Shown: positions 18,961 through 26,939 of the stretch, one piece after another | How positions within the stretch are numbered: position 1 is the first letter of the stretch | Layout: every line of letters starts with the position of its first letter | NCBI GenBank assembly: GCA_937920345.1 | Contig: CALGVA010000017.1 | Location: 101,922-165,921 of the forward strand | Direction of reading: 5' to 3' | Origin: an uncultured Lachnospiraceae bacterium | Lineage (GTDB): Bacteria > Bacillota > Clostridia > Lachnospirales > Lachnospiraceae | Length of the DNA stretch: 64,000 nt | Translations under genes and position numbers: made by a program | The notes under the pieces: generated by a model | Seen by the model: only the letters and a program-made list of their open reading frames with translations | Databases searched by the model: none | Told to the model about the DNA's origin: nothing

Positions 18961-19131
18961 CTACACCTCCCTTTGGGAGAGATATTTAGTAATCATATTT
19001 CTTACAGATTTATTGTCCTCAAACAGAAATATCTTAAATTGCGGATTCTTCTCTGAATCAACAACTTTTTGTATCTTGAACCCGTTGTTGCATAAATAAT
19101 TTGCCAATGCTAATGATCTCACTGTACACAT
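18961..19131 (-). CDS. Small DUF5659-like protein
   Basis: 56 residues. The pattern SLALANYLCNNGFKIQKV, then NPQFKIFLFEDN, then MITKYL matches a short family widespread in Firmicutes mobile elements (DUF5659 type), whose role is unknown. The ATG has no close ribosome site; a GGAGG about 30 nt upstream serves a nine-codon leader frame that overlaps, so coupled initiation is possible. Its stop lies just before the ribosome site of the winged-helix gene. Confidence 0.55.
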   Translation of the reverse strand: MCTVRSLALANYLCNNGFKIQKVVDSEKNPQFKIFLFEDNKSVRNMITKYLSQREV

Positions 19132-19240
19132 ATTAGTTCTTTCGCTCGTAATAAATCATTCCTCCAATCTGTTTTAAGTGGTGAATGCTTGTCAAAAGTT
19201 TTTACATCCACCACTATCTATTTCTCCATTTAATTTTTAT

Positions 19241-19612
19241 TTACACCGCAATTTTCTCATCCATCCTGTCAAAAATCGTTTCTTTGAATTTCTTATCAAC
19301 ATCATCTATAGAAAAACCATTCATTATCACACATTCCACATAGAAGTATTCATCAAGATATGGATTCTTCATTGCACTTTCAATATGTACACCGTTTCTA
19401 CCTGTAAATTCATAGTAGAAATCTATACCATTTCTGAATAGCTTTGCTTCATTTAAGTATTGGAGCGATTCTATGAATTTTTCAGGTGTAACATTGTCCG
19501 TTTCTGTAATATCGCTACACGCTTTTACTTTGTTCTCCACGCTTACAACTGAAATCATCTTGTTTTCAATAGCTTCCACAAGATTATATACATCTAAAAT
19601 CCGTCTGCTCAT
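19241..19612 (-). CDS. Hypothetical protein
   Basis: 123 residues, ATG with AGGAGAAG upstream. Helical N-terminus (RRILDVYNLVEAIENKM) then mixed structure with DIDDVDKKFKE-type acidic and lysine-rich C-terminus. Not recognised. It belongs to a run of small minus-strand genes downstream of tubZ that probably form one early operon. Confidence 0.6.
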   Translation of the reverse strand: MSRRILDVYNLVEAIENKMISVVSVENKVKACSDITETDNVTPEKFIESLQYLNEAKLFRNGIDFYYEFTGRNGVHIESAMKNPYLDEYFYVECVIMNGFSIDDVDKKFKETIFDRMDEKIAV

Positions 19613-19704
19613 GTAATTACTTCTCCTTATTCTTTGAATTTAATCTGAAAAATGCTGTCATGTTACTGTTATGTTTGTGTAAATCTCTTGTAACTGTTAT
19701 GTAA

Positions 19705-19738
19705 TTGGCAAACCATGAAATCAATCATGATCTGCCAA
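19705..19738 (-). other. Intergenic hairpin in the tubZ-downstream operon
   Basis: TTGGCA and TGCCAA arms with an inner CATGA/TCATG pairing, located between two small genes. There is no clear U-run, so an RNA processing or attenuation element is as likely as a terminator. Confidence 0.45.
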
Positions 19739-19746
19739 CTTTGATA

Positions 19747-20193
19747 TTAAATCTTCAAAAATCCAAGTTCCATAACTGTACCATTCTTAAATGCAACCTC
19801 CAAAACATCCGCTAAAATATCATCTTCTGTTTCGCCTGTCCTAACGGTAGTTTCACATCTTGCAACTTCTTCATATCGGATTGTTACATCATCAGGAATC
19901 AATGATTTTGGTGTTGTGAAATCGCTTATAACAAGCTGTGCCTTTATAGAATCCTCTATTGTTTCAAGTTCTGGTGTATCAATATGAAAATTGCAAATAG
20001 GCTTTCTACCATTAGAATCAAGATAAATCGCAACATTTAATTCCTTTTCTTCATGTTCTCCGAAGAAATCTTCTACTGTTTGTTTGATTGTTTCTCTTGT
20101 TAATGTATTGCGCTTTCTTGATTTATTGGCTTCCATCATCATTCTTGCGCCGATTCTACCAGCATCATTATCGAAATATTCATTCCCTGTCAT
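19747..20193 (-). CDS. Hypothetical protein
   Basis: 148 residues with a GGAGGGTT ribosome site. A basic linker (ANKSRKRNTLTRETIKQT) is followed by an acidic domain with EEVARCETTVRTGETEDDI. No family recognised. It lies in the operon with the two DxS/ELxxxD-rich small proteins downstream of tubZ. Confidence 0.6.
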   Translation of the reverse strand: MTGNEYFDNDAGRIGARMMMEANKSRKRNTLTRETIKQTVEDFFGEHEEKELNVAIYLDSNGRKPICNFHIDTPELETIEDSIKAQLVISDFTTPKSLIPDDVTIRYEEVARCETTVRTGETEDDILADVLEVAFKNGTVMELGFLKI

Positions 20194-20209
20194 ATATATA
20201 ACCCTCCTA

Positions 20210-20656
20210 CTAATCTACAATGCCTTTGCTCTGTAAATATTCCATTTCCATATTCAGAACTAAATCAATATCCTCTACGGCCAGTTTTGATAGCCTGTCC
20301 AACCTATCCTTGATGTACTGACATAATTCATCCTGATTGATAACATGATCCGTTTCTGTACCAACATCACCGACAATGGAAATGTCCATGCTTCCCATAT
20401 TGTTAAAGAATTTAATAGTAATCTCATTCTTATTGCCATATATGGTATCAATTAGTTCTTCCGAATCTAATTCGACTTTGCATCCAGTGTCAGGCATTAA
20501 AATAGAAATCTTACCATCATTGCCAAAATCCGGATCAGCAATAACAATAGCTTCTGTCATTTGTAATGACATTGCAGATGTCATTTGTACTTTGACCTTT
20601 TTACCTTCTGTAAATTCCTTTACATCTGAAATTGTTAATTCACTCATTTTCTCCAT
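20210..20656 (-). CDS. Hypothetical protein, paralog of the gene at 21831-22178
   Basis: 148 residues from ATG 20656, chosen for the AAAGAGGT eight bases upstream; an earlier ATG has no ribosome site. The first 90 residues (SELTISDVKEFTEGKKVKVQ... SMDISIVGD) resemble the 115-residue protein encoded two genes upstream (TMKELAQAFEGKYVNVS... MADIDVSEY), suggesting an ancient duplication. The function is unknown. Confidence 0.6.
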   Translation of the reverse strand: MEKMSELTISDVKEFTEGKKVKVQMTSAMSLQMTEAIVIADPDFGNDGKISILMPDTGCKVELDSEELIDTIYGNKNEITIKFFNNMGSMDISIVGDVGTETDHVINQDELCQYIKDRLDRLSKLAVEDIDLVLNMEMEYLQSKGIVD

Positions 20657-20692
20657 AGTTTTTGTACCTCTTTCTTTATTTTTTGACATATT

Positions 20693-20723
20693 AAGACGGT
20701 ATCAAATGTAACAATACCGTCTT
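20693..20723 (-). other. Intergenic hairpin after the cold-shock gene
   Basis: AAGACGGTAT and ATACCGTCTT, a perfect 10-bp stem with an 11-nt loop. On the minus strand the tail is only TTAATATG, so termination would be weak; on the plus strand TTTT follows. It fits attenuation or transcript processing between the cold-shock gene and the next gene. Confidence 0.55.
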
Positions 20724-20754
20724 TTGATAGTTACAATATTTACTTCTACATTTA

Positions 20755-21156
20755 TTACGCTGACTTTTCCACAATTTCAAAATTTGCGTATGATGCCAAT
20801 TCCATGAATGACATACCGTTTTCATCCGTCTGGAGAACATTGTTTCCGTCTACTACCTGATACTTTGTCACACCGTAGCCATCCTTCATTGTCTGAATGT
20901 GAAGATTATCTTCTTTTAAGGAATCTTCAATCATTTGTATTGTAAGAATTGGCTTGATGTTTATCGCCTGTTCTCTACTGTCCTTACCGGCTCCCGTTCC
21001 AAGTTCGTATTCAACCATATCATCCTCATGTAATGACTTGAAGCCATCCATCTGAAGCTGTGAGTAGTGGCAAAATACATCTTCCTTTGTTTCGGAATCT
21101 GTCAAAAATCCGTAGCCTTTTTGTGCATTGAACCATTTTACTGTTGCATTTTTCAT
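20755..21156 (-). CDS. Cold-shock-domain protein with extra C-terminal domain
   Basis: 133 residues. Residues 1-70 form a cold-shock domain with RNP1-like KGYGFLTD and RNP2-like DVFCHYSQL, starting TVKWFNAQKGYGF. This OB fold binds single-stranded RNA or DNA. Residues 75-130 are an added domain not found in ordinary CspA proteins. It lies in the same operon as tubZ and could act on phage mRNA structure, which fits the hairpins in neighbouring gaps. Confidence 0.85.
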   Translation of the reverse strand: MKNATVKWFNAQKGYGFLTDSETKEDVFCHYSQLQMDGFKSLHEDDMVEYELGTGAGKDSREQAINIKPILTIQMIEDSLKEDNLHIQTMKDGYGVTKYQVVDGNNVLQTDENGMSFMELASYANFEIVEKSA

Positions 21157-21243
21157 AGTTAAATTTCTCCTTTTCGCTTGATATATATTTAGCTGTATAT
21201 AAATACCGCTTATAATACTCTTCTACACTACAGCTTATTCTTT

Positions 21244-21747
21244 TCACTGATTATAATATCCATGCTCTATCATCCATTCAGTAATAAACTCTACTTCCAT
21301 ATGTCCACCAAAATTTTCAATATCGCCTTTTTTAATTGACACATAAAATTCATAATGTGCTTTACCGTAATATGGGATATCATCTTCATTATAATATTTT
21401 TCCATATTTTTAAAATCGGCTTTAAATGTACTAAAATCTATTACGCTCTGACTATCCTCATTAATGTCAATATCATTATAGAACTTGCTCGTTCCCTCCT
21501 TAAATGCATAATACGGATCAATATGTTCCGTAATCACACATTCTTTTAATTGTTTGTCCGAATCTGTCAAGCTACGATAATATGACTTGCATTCTTTGTC
21601 ATTTGCATAACTAATCAAATCATCAATTTGCTTTAACGATTCGTTCGCAATAATCTGAATAATAATATGTCCAGCCTTCAATTTCTCTTCCACATATGAT
21701 GTAATGTCTGTTATTTGACTGAATGGTACTTTTTGATAATTCTTCAT
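21244..21747 (-). CDS. Hypothetical acidic protein
   Basis: 167 residues, ATG with GGAGAA upstream. Helical N-terminus (FSQITDITSYVEEKLKAGHIII) and acidic tyrosine-rich middle (NMEKYYNEDDIPYYG). Not recognised. It lies between the tubZ side and the cold-shock gene in one operon. Confidence 0.6.
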   Translation of the reverse strand: MKNYQKVPFSQITDITSYVEEKLKAGHIIIQIIANESLKQIDDLISYANDKECKSYYRSLTDSDKQLKECVITEHIDPYYAFKEGTSKFYNDIDINEDSQSVIDFSTFKADFKNMEKYYNEDDIPYYGKAHYEFYVSIKKGDIENFGGHMEVEFITEWMIEHGYYNQ

Positions 21748-21772
21748 ATTTTAGTTATTCTCCAATCCATTT

Positions 21773-21805
21773 TATAGTGGATAGGCATTTCACCCACCCA
21801 CTATA
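21773..21805 (-). other. Intergenic hairpin in the tubZ operon
   Basis: ATAGTGG and CCACTAT arms around a 19-nt loop in the gap after the 115-residue gene. No U-run. It is part of a pattern of hairpins in successive gaps of this operon. Confidence 0.4.
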
Positions 21806-21830
21806 TACTTCTCTTTTCAGCAAATCACGC

Positions 21831-22178
21831 TTACTGTTTTTCGTCATGCTCTTTCTGCAACTGTTCCAACGATTTGTACTCCGAAACATCAATATCAGCC
21901 ATACCAATTGTAAAACTGATTGTATATGTACCGTTGGATTCTTCGATAGATTCAATTACATCTTCATCAAAAGTAACTGATCCAGTGACATTGTTCTGAT
22001 TATCTCTTGATACAAGCCATAATTCAGGCTTTAAATCGTCCTCATACTCGATTGTGCCCTTTGTTATCTCAATGGCAATACCGTAAGTATCAACAGATGA
22101 TACATTGACATATTTACCCTCAAATGCCTGTGCTAATTCCTTCATTGTTACTTCTTTTGTTGCTGTTATGTTTGACAT
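21831..22178 (-). CDS. Hypothetical protein downstream of tubZ
   Basis: 115 residues, acidic, beta-rich, with TMKELAQAFEGKYVNVSS at the start and DIDVSEYKSLEQLQKEHDEK at the end. It is similar in layout to the protein at 20210-20656. It is the first gene after tubZ. No known domain. Confidence 0.6.
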   Translation of the reverse strand: MSNITATKEVTMKELAQAFEGKYVNVSSVDTYGIAIEITKGTIEYEDDLKPELWLVSRDNQNNVTGSVTFDEDVIESIEESNGTYTISFTIGMADIDVSEYKSLEQLQKEHDEKQ

Positions 22179-22223
22179 AATCCTAATCTCCTTTATATTT
22201 GATATTTTTATGTGTAATTTATA

Positions 22224-22249
22224 GGCGGCGCAGTATAAATCACACCGCC
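22224..22249 (-). other. GC-rich hairpin after tubZ
   Basis: GGCGG and CCGCC arms in an otherwise AT-rich gap between tubZ and the next gene. There is no strong U-run on the minus strand. It may lower expression of the downstream genes relative to tubZ or stabilise the tubZ mRNA end. Confidence 0.4.
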
Positions 22250-22257
22250 CATGAAAT

Positions 22258-23406
22258 TTATTTACTGATTCGCTTTGCTTTCAAATCTGCTAAAGCTGCC
22301 ATACCTAACATTTTAGGTTTATTTGTCGTTTGCATTGTCGTATCAATAACAGGCTTGCGGAAAACATCTGATACATTAGCAGTCCTAACTTGCGTTGTCG
22401 CTTTCATAGCGTTCTGAATAATATCCGCTTCACTGTCTACACTCTCTGCCATTGCATCAACTCTTCCATAAGGCATTGTCAGACCACTAAGTATGATTAC
22501 ATTTTCCTCGGATGCCGAAAGATAGCCGTGAAATTCTGTAGGTGCTGTACCTATTTCCTTTCTAAGTCCTGTCATATCAATATTACTTTTTTTTGCAGAA
22601 ACGGCTTCCGAAATACCAATGACTGATACAACTTTATCATCACGCTTTGCAAAAATATTGTTATTGTCATTAAGTATCTCAACGATTTTAGCCGTATTTC
22701 CATTCTTTCTACTTACCTTTGTGATAATAGAAAATGATGGAGTTGTAAGACACGCTTCAATTTCTGCCAGATCCATATTTCCATCCTGACTTTTATTGTT
22801 AATACACATTACACTTGTAAACAGAGATGCAAATGTACGGTTTATCTGCTGTTTATCCGCTGAATTATTATCCAGAATAAAGATACTACCCAACTGTGGC
22901 TTCAATCCCTCAATCTCATTGAATGTCTGTCTTGAATTATCCTTTATTTTTAAGGACTCATTATCAGATGGAAGTACCACAATTATTCCAACTCTAAAAC
23001 CCAACCCCAATAATATAGAGGCAAGATGTGGTGTAATTGCCGATCCTGTTCCCCCGCCTAAAGATGTTGCGATAAATACAATGGAATCCTCAATAATATA
23101 GCTTTGTAATTCAGGTAAAATAATTTCGATACTCTCCGCTAAGTCCTGAACACCATTTTCACGATTGCAAGCCGCCCCTTTGGAGTTGTTAAGATGGATT
23201 TTATGATCCAAATCAACAGTAGCCAAATCCTCTGTACTTGTGTTGATACCAATAAAAGATACATTAGATTTGTTTCCTTCCAGTGCGAACACATCTTTCT
23301 GAATTTCTGCACAAATCCCATTCCCACATGCTCCACATCCGATAACAGTAATTTTTAATCTGTCATTGATGCTTCTTTTCCTCATTACATTTTTGTTTTC
23401 GTTCAT
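22258..23406 (-). CDS. tubZ: TubZ/FtsZ-like tubulin GTPase
   Basis: 382 residues with the tubulin signature GGGTGS at 117-122, an N-terminal nucleotide-binding GCGACGNG at 23-30 and a T7-type loop N210-M-D212-L-A-E215 that supplies the acidic residue for GTP hydrolysis. The C-terminus (TTQVRTAN onward) is a flexible linker with a basic end, as in TubZ where it contacts TubR. TubZ polymers move plasmids or phage DNA. The gene starts inside the stop of a winged-helix gene (TAATG), the tubR-tubZ order of type III partition systems. A PhuZ-type role in positioning phage is an alternative. Confidence 0.82.
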   Translation of the reverse strand: MNENKNVMRKRSINDRLKITVIGCGACGNGICAEIQKDVFALEGNKSNVSFIGINTSTEDLATVDLDHKIHLNNSKGAACNRENGVQDLAESIEIILPELQSYIIEDSIVFIATSLGGGTGSAITPHLASILLGLGFRVGIIVVLPSDNESLKIKDNSRQTFNEIEGLKPQLGSIFILDNNSADKQQINRTFASLFTSVMCINNKSQDGNMDLAEIEACLTTPSFSIITKVSRKNGNTAKIVEILNDNNNIFAKRDDKVVSVIGISEAVSAKKSNIDMTGLRKEIGTAPTEFHGYLSASEENVIILSGLTMPYGRVDAMAESVDSEADIIQNAMKATTQVRTANVSDVFRKPVIDTTMQTTNKPKMLGMAALADLKAKRISK

Positions 23407-23672
23407 TACTCACATACCTCCTTCTCAATCTCTCTCATCCATTCAGCACCTGCCGCTGTCACATAGTAACTTTTTTCATTCCTACGGCGCAAACCTTCAT
23501 CAATAAAACCTTTACTTACTAACTTTCTGATATTGTTGTATACCGTCCTGTCGCATAGTTTTGTGCCATTGTTAGCCAATTCTTCCTGAATTTGTCTTTG
23601 TGTAGCAGCAACTAATTTACTTTTTGCTCCATTGGAATACAACAGATTCAATATGTTATACATATGTATCAT
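23406..23672 (-). CDS. tubR: TubR-like winged-helix DNA-binding protein
   Basis: 88 residues, ATG with AGGAGGG eight bases upstream. It is one winged helix: RQIQEELANNGT, then CDRTVYNNIRKLVSKGFIDEG as recognition helix and wing, then YYVTAAGAEWM. The size, fold and one-base overlap with tubZ match TubR, which binds centromere repeats and links them to TubZ filaments. Sequence identity to known TubR cannot be judged by eye. A simple transcriptional repressor of tubZ would look the same. Confidence 0.6.
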   Translation of the reverse strand: MIHMYNILNLLYSNGAKSKLVAATQRQIQEELANNGTKLCDRTVYNNIRKLVSKGFIDEGLRRRNEKSYYVTAAGAEWMREIEKEVCE

Positions 23673-23731
23673 GCTTTTATCCCTCCTGTTCCTACTATTA
23701 AATACACTTTTTCAACTCGCTTTTCCCCCAC

Positions 23732-23914
23732 TTATGAGGAAATTTTTTTCTTTTTATTTTTCTTTTTGTTTCTCTTACGCTTTCGCTCGTAATGTTCCCA
23801 ATCTCTACCGCCTTTTCGTGCGTCTTCCTCCGTGTTATACACATACATAAGCGGTCTTACAAAAGTTCCATTTTTGGTTTTTACTAACACACATCCATCT
23901 TCAAAGAGTTTCAA
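23732..23914 (-). CDS. Small basic hypothetical protein upstream of tubR
   Basis: 60 residues from TTG 23914. The first half (GCVLVKTKNGTFVRPLMYVYN) could be a small beta fold and the tail is a run of lysine and arginine. The ribosome site is weak. It lies about 60 nt upstream of tubR; coding status is uncertain. Confidence 0.4.
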   Translation of the reverse strand: MKLFEDGCVLVKTKNGTFVRPLMYVYNTEEDARKGGRDWEHYERKRKRNKKKNKKKKISS

Positions 23915-24162
23915 AATCTTTATTCCTATGCTCCTGAATAACTACAGGTGTAATAGGTATGTGTATTAAATACGATCTTGTTTTTGTTAATCATACAATC
24001 CTCCATATTAAATTGTCATTGTGCGATAGGCAGACTTATAGCCTGTCCTGTTAGTAGTTTCTTCTATATATAATGTGTTCGGGAAAATTATCAACGGCTG
24101 AATTGCCGATTGACATAAAGAAGTCTCCATGATAAGATGAATGTGCATATATATTTATGTGC

Positions 24163-24231
24163 GTTGATTTACCAGATCAACACACAATACATACCATTGG
24201 AGCCTTTAGCTTTTAAGTGTTACCAGCACTT
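24163..24231. repeat. Two hairpins with the same 7-nt loop
   Basis: GTTGAT-TTACCAG-ATCAAC at 24163-24181 and AAGTG-TTACCAG-CACTT at 24215-24231. The stems differ but the loop TTACCAG (CTGGTAA on the minus strand) is identical, which suggests recognition of the loop in RNA. The gap between tubR (23672) and the repressor (24561) would be the expected place for a partition site, but no classic iteron array is seen. Confidence 0.5.
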
Positions 24232-24423
24232 TTATCTGCTAGAGGTTTCTTTTTCTCTTACACTTATATATCGTTTTTTAATTATAGAACGTGTGTTCGT
24301 TTTCTTATTGTACCTTCTATTACTTCTAATGTCAAGTGGATATAATTACTAATTCAATTTCTTGTAACTGTTTTTCAACTGTCTATGAATTATATTTCCT
24401 TGACTTGAATATACCTTATCACT

Positions 24424-24536
24424 ATATGTACATATTGTCAATACCTTTTTCATAATATGTACATATATTTTTTATTCCCATAAACATATGTTCCATCTTT
24501 ACATATTTCCATTAAATTTGTATAATATGTACATAT
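24424..24536. promoter_or_regulatory. Three ATATGTACATAT operators upstream of the XRE repressor
   Basis: The perfect 12-bp palindrome ATATGTACATAT occurs at 24424-24435, 24455-24466 and 24525-24536, immediately before the plus-strand repressor gene. A fourth, different palindrome AACATATGTT is at 24483-24492. The sites flank where divergent promoters toward tubR (minus) and the repressor (plus) should lie, the layout of a lysogeny control region. Confidence 0.75.
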
Positions 24537-24560
24537 TCCATTATAAAGGAGTGTAAAACG

Positions 24561-25631
24561 TTGTTTCCTGATAAAATAAAAGTTACTGACGATCTAATTA
24601 AATTAATTATAGATACAAGAAAAGAATATAACCTAACTGCATACCAGTTATCAGAAAAAATCGGTAAAAATAAATCCTGGCTTCCAAATATAGAAAACAA
24701 ACGAACAAAAAATATTTTCAGAGAAGATTTAATATTATTATTTAAAGATTTTGCTAAAGATAAAAATATGGATGCAGAAGATTTTGTTATAAAATATTTA
24801 TCCCCTACTGCTATCATTGAACTAGACAATAATGTTACTGTTCCAAATCATTATTTACAAACAAAAATGCATTTATTTTCACCTGATAATGAAAATTCAA
24901 ATATTGTCAAAGAAGAGTTGGAATATTATTTAGCAGAAAAACCATACGAAATAGATTTGATGAGGTTAAAAAAGGAACTGAAGGATTTATCTGAATTAAT
25001 TACCGATGAATTTAGTTATTGCCAATCAGGAAATGACCGTGAAGATATAATCACTATGGTTAAAACTATGTATACAAATTTTTTGGGGGAATTTGTATAC
25101 ACGCAAAAGCTATATCAAATACCTTTGTTTCATGGCGATGCTAAAATGTCTTTTGGAGAAAAAGCAGGTTTAGAATATTTAAACGCTACAAGTAAAAATA
25201 TCAGAAATTTCTCTATTATTCAAAAATCAGCCTATGCTCATGCTGACATATCTAGTGACATAATTTTTGAAGAAAACAAGTATAATTTCTTTTCTAACAT
25301 TTTACTTGTTACACAAAAAACAGATACCGAAGAATTAGATAGCATTATGTTTGACCTAGACGGATTTATATATAAATTGCATGAATATATATTAGCAGTT
25401 AAAAATGAATTGGAAATTCAACATCAAATGTTCGAGATTGATTTTATATCCATTTTTACAAAATTAATTAATGCTATGGATAGTCTTATTCAAAATGCTC
25501 GTTTAAATTTTAAATTTGAATATGCGCTACCTGAATCTAACACTGACTTGGATGAATTAGCCAAAAGATGTCTTGAATTAAACAATATAACCTATGGCAT
25601 AAAACAAGCTATCCGCAACAGAAAACAATAA
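24561..25631 (+). CDS. XRE-family repressor with large C-terminal domain
   Basis: 356 residues on the opposite strand to its neighbours. TTG start with AAAGGAG 10 nt upstream. An HTH is visible at about 24-52 (LTAYQLSEKIGKNKSWLPNIE). The remaining 270 residues are helical and not recognised; there is no S24 peptidase signature. Its gene starts right after three ATATGTACATAT palindromes, so it probably binds them and represses itself and the facing tubR side. The convergent HExxH protease gene at 26109-26870 could be its inactivator. Confidence 0.7.
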   Translation: MFPDKIKVTDDLIKLIIDTRKEYNLTAYQLSEKIGKNKSWLPNIENKRTKNIFREDLILLFKDFAKDKNMDAEDFVIKYLSPTAIIELDNNVTVPNHYLQTKMHLFSPDNENSNIVKEELEYYLAEKPYEIDLMRLKKELKDLSELITDEFSYCQSGNDREDIITMVKTMYTNFLGEFVYTQKLYQIPLFHGDAKMSFGEKAGLEYLNATSKNIRNFSIIQKSAYAHADISSDIIFEENKYNFFSNILLVTQKTDTEELDSIMFDLDGFIYKLHEYILAVKNELEIQHQMFEIDFISIFTKLINAMDSLIQNARLNFKFEYALPESNTDLDELAKRCLELNNITYGIKQAIRNRKQ

Positions 25632-25704
25632 TTTTCCCCATGAAATTCTGTTTTCAAGTCCTATGGATTTATAAGAAATTTTATTGGGAGGAGGTGGACT
25701 ATTA

Positions 25705-25863
25705 ATGGGAAAAGTATCTGGCAACACACATACACAGCAACAGCTTAATAATTATGCCAATCAGCGTAATTCCAACAATTCCGCTTATCGAGCAAATAAC
25801 AACAATCATGCCAACCAGTTAAATCCAAATAACCAGGCAAGCAAAGGTAGTCGATCCAAGTAA
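25705..25863 (+). CDS. Small Asn/Gln-rich conserved protein
   Basis: 52 residues with a strong GGGAGGAGG ribosome site. It is nearly all polar (MGKVSGNTHTQQQLNNYANQ, then NNNNHANQLNPNN) and ends in a basic tail. Short Asn-rich proteins opening with this same MGKVSGNTHT motif are, to my knowledge, common in Clostridia, though of unknown role. It follows the repressor by 70 nt and precedes a terminator, so it shares the repressor transcript or has its own promoter. Confidence 0.65.
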   Translation: MGKVSGNTHTQQQLNNYANQRNSNNSAYRANNNNHANQLNPNNQASKGSRSK

Positions 25864-25889
25864 ATAGCAATTTGATTTATCGCAACAAA

Positions 25890-25919
25890 AAAGCCAGCCC
25901 ACTAATCCAGACTGGCTTT
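25890..25919 (+). terminator. Terminator of the repressor transcript
   Basis: AAAGCCAG and CTGGCTTT arms with a 14-nt loop, 26 nt after the small Asn-rich gene. Confidence 0.7.
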
Positions 25920-26108
25920 ATTAATGTGGTCACTGGATTACTGTAAAACAGTGTATTTTCAATATATTTTTTTCAAAGAATCCAGTAAAATGAAGGCTTC
26001 TCATATGGTCCACCATAACCCCTTGATTTTACAGGATTTTACACATATATGAGTGCGAAAAATGGTCTTATTTACGTTGTGTCTGGTCAGAAACATACTT
26101 TTAGTAAC

Positions 26109-26870
26109 TCATCTTACATATTTACCCATAAATGCTTTGTAATACTTATCTATAGTTGTGCATAATCTTTTTAAAAGGCGTAGATCATCAAATAACCCCT
26201 GAGTTTCAAGAAATTTAACTTCATTATCTATTTCATTTACGTACTGTATCAGTAATTTGTTTTCAATCTGATTTAAATACTGCTCTCTTAAATCGTTCTT
26301 GCTTGTTCTAGCTATGAAATAAGGTAATAATTTCGTCAAGTAAAAGAAATTTTTTTCACCATATCGTGCATATGGATCAGCTATCGAGCAATGCCATTTC
26401 CTTTTTACAAAATTATCACAAATTTCCAAATTATATACATTTTCAAAAAATGCTGTTCTTTTTTCCGCAATGTATTCAACCCAAAATAGTGCTGCTATAC
26501 TATCAGCATAAATATTTCTACCTTCAAAGCTTTTTAATACACAATTGTAAAGTTTAGGCATAACTACCATATCATTTATATGCCCCATTTCATGATATAA
26601 TGTTTTTCTCAACATTGCATAATTTTCATTATTCTTCAAAGTATCTATCTCTAAATTCGGAAGCAATTCATATAGCCTCGAAGTAACAATTATTTTACTT
26701 GCATTAAGAGTTTTACCATCAGTTTCATAAGGCAAATCATTCTTATCAATTAATTCGATTTCTTTTAAGGTATCTATATTAAGTTGTGAACCATATTTAT
26801 CTATGGTTAATTTAACTACCGCTTTAAAAAAAGCATCGTATCTGACATCATAAGAGCAGAACACTTTCAT
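26109..26870 (-). CDS. HExxH zinc metalloprotease, possible repressor-cleaving partner
   Basis: 253 residues. Zinc motif H93-E94-M-G-H97 (LYHEMGHIND), with an acidic EYIAEKRTAFF segment at 132-142 that could give the third ligand, as in IrrE/ImmA-type peptidases. No signal peptide is visible, so it is cytoplasmic. In ICEBs1, ImmA cleaves the ImmR repressor; here the protease gene faces the XRE repressor convergently across 240 nt. The pairing is inference: the spacing between the two motifs is longer than in ImmA. Confidence 0.6.
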   Translation of the reverse strand: MKVFCSYDVRYDAFFKAVVKLTIDKYGSQLNIDTLKEIELIDKNDLPYETDGKTLNASKIIVTSRLYELLPNLEIDTLKNNENYAMLRKTLYHEMGHINDMVVMPKLYNCVLKSFEGRNIYADSIAALFWVEYIAEKRTAFFENVYNLEICDNFVKRKWHCSIADPYARYGEKNFFYLTKLLPYFIARTSKNDLREQYLNQIENKLLIQYVNEIDNEVKFLETQGLFDDLRLLKRLCTTIDKYYKAFMGKYVR

Positions 26871-26939
26871 TAACAGTTACCTCATCCAAAAAGCAATTAT
26901 ATTTTAAATCAGTCTGCTACAGCAAAACAAATTTATACT

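Noticed and set aside
21026..21247. Open frame overlapping the cold-shock gene
   Set aside because: Runs in another frame over a clear cold-shock domain gene and has no ribosome site.
23673..24560. Classic tubC centromere iterons
   Set aside because: No regular short iteron array was found; only palindromes near the repressor and the two shared-loop hairpins.
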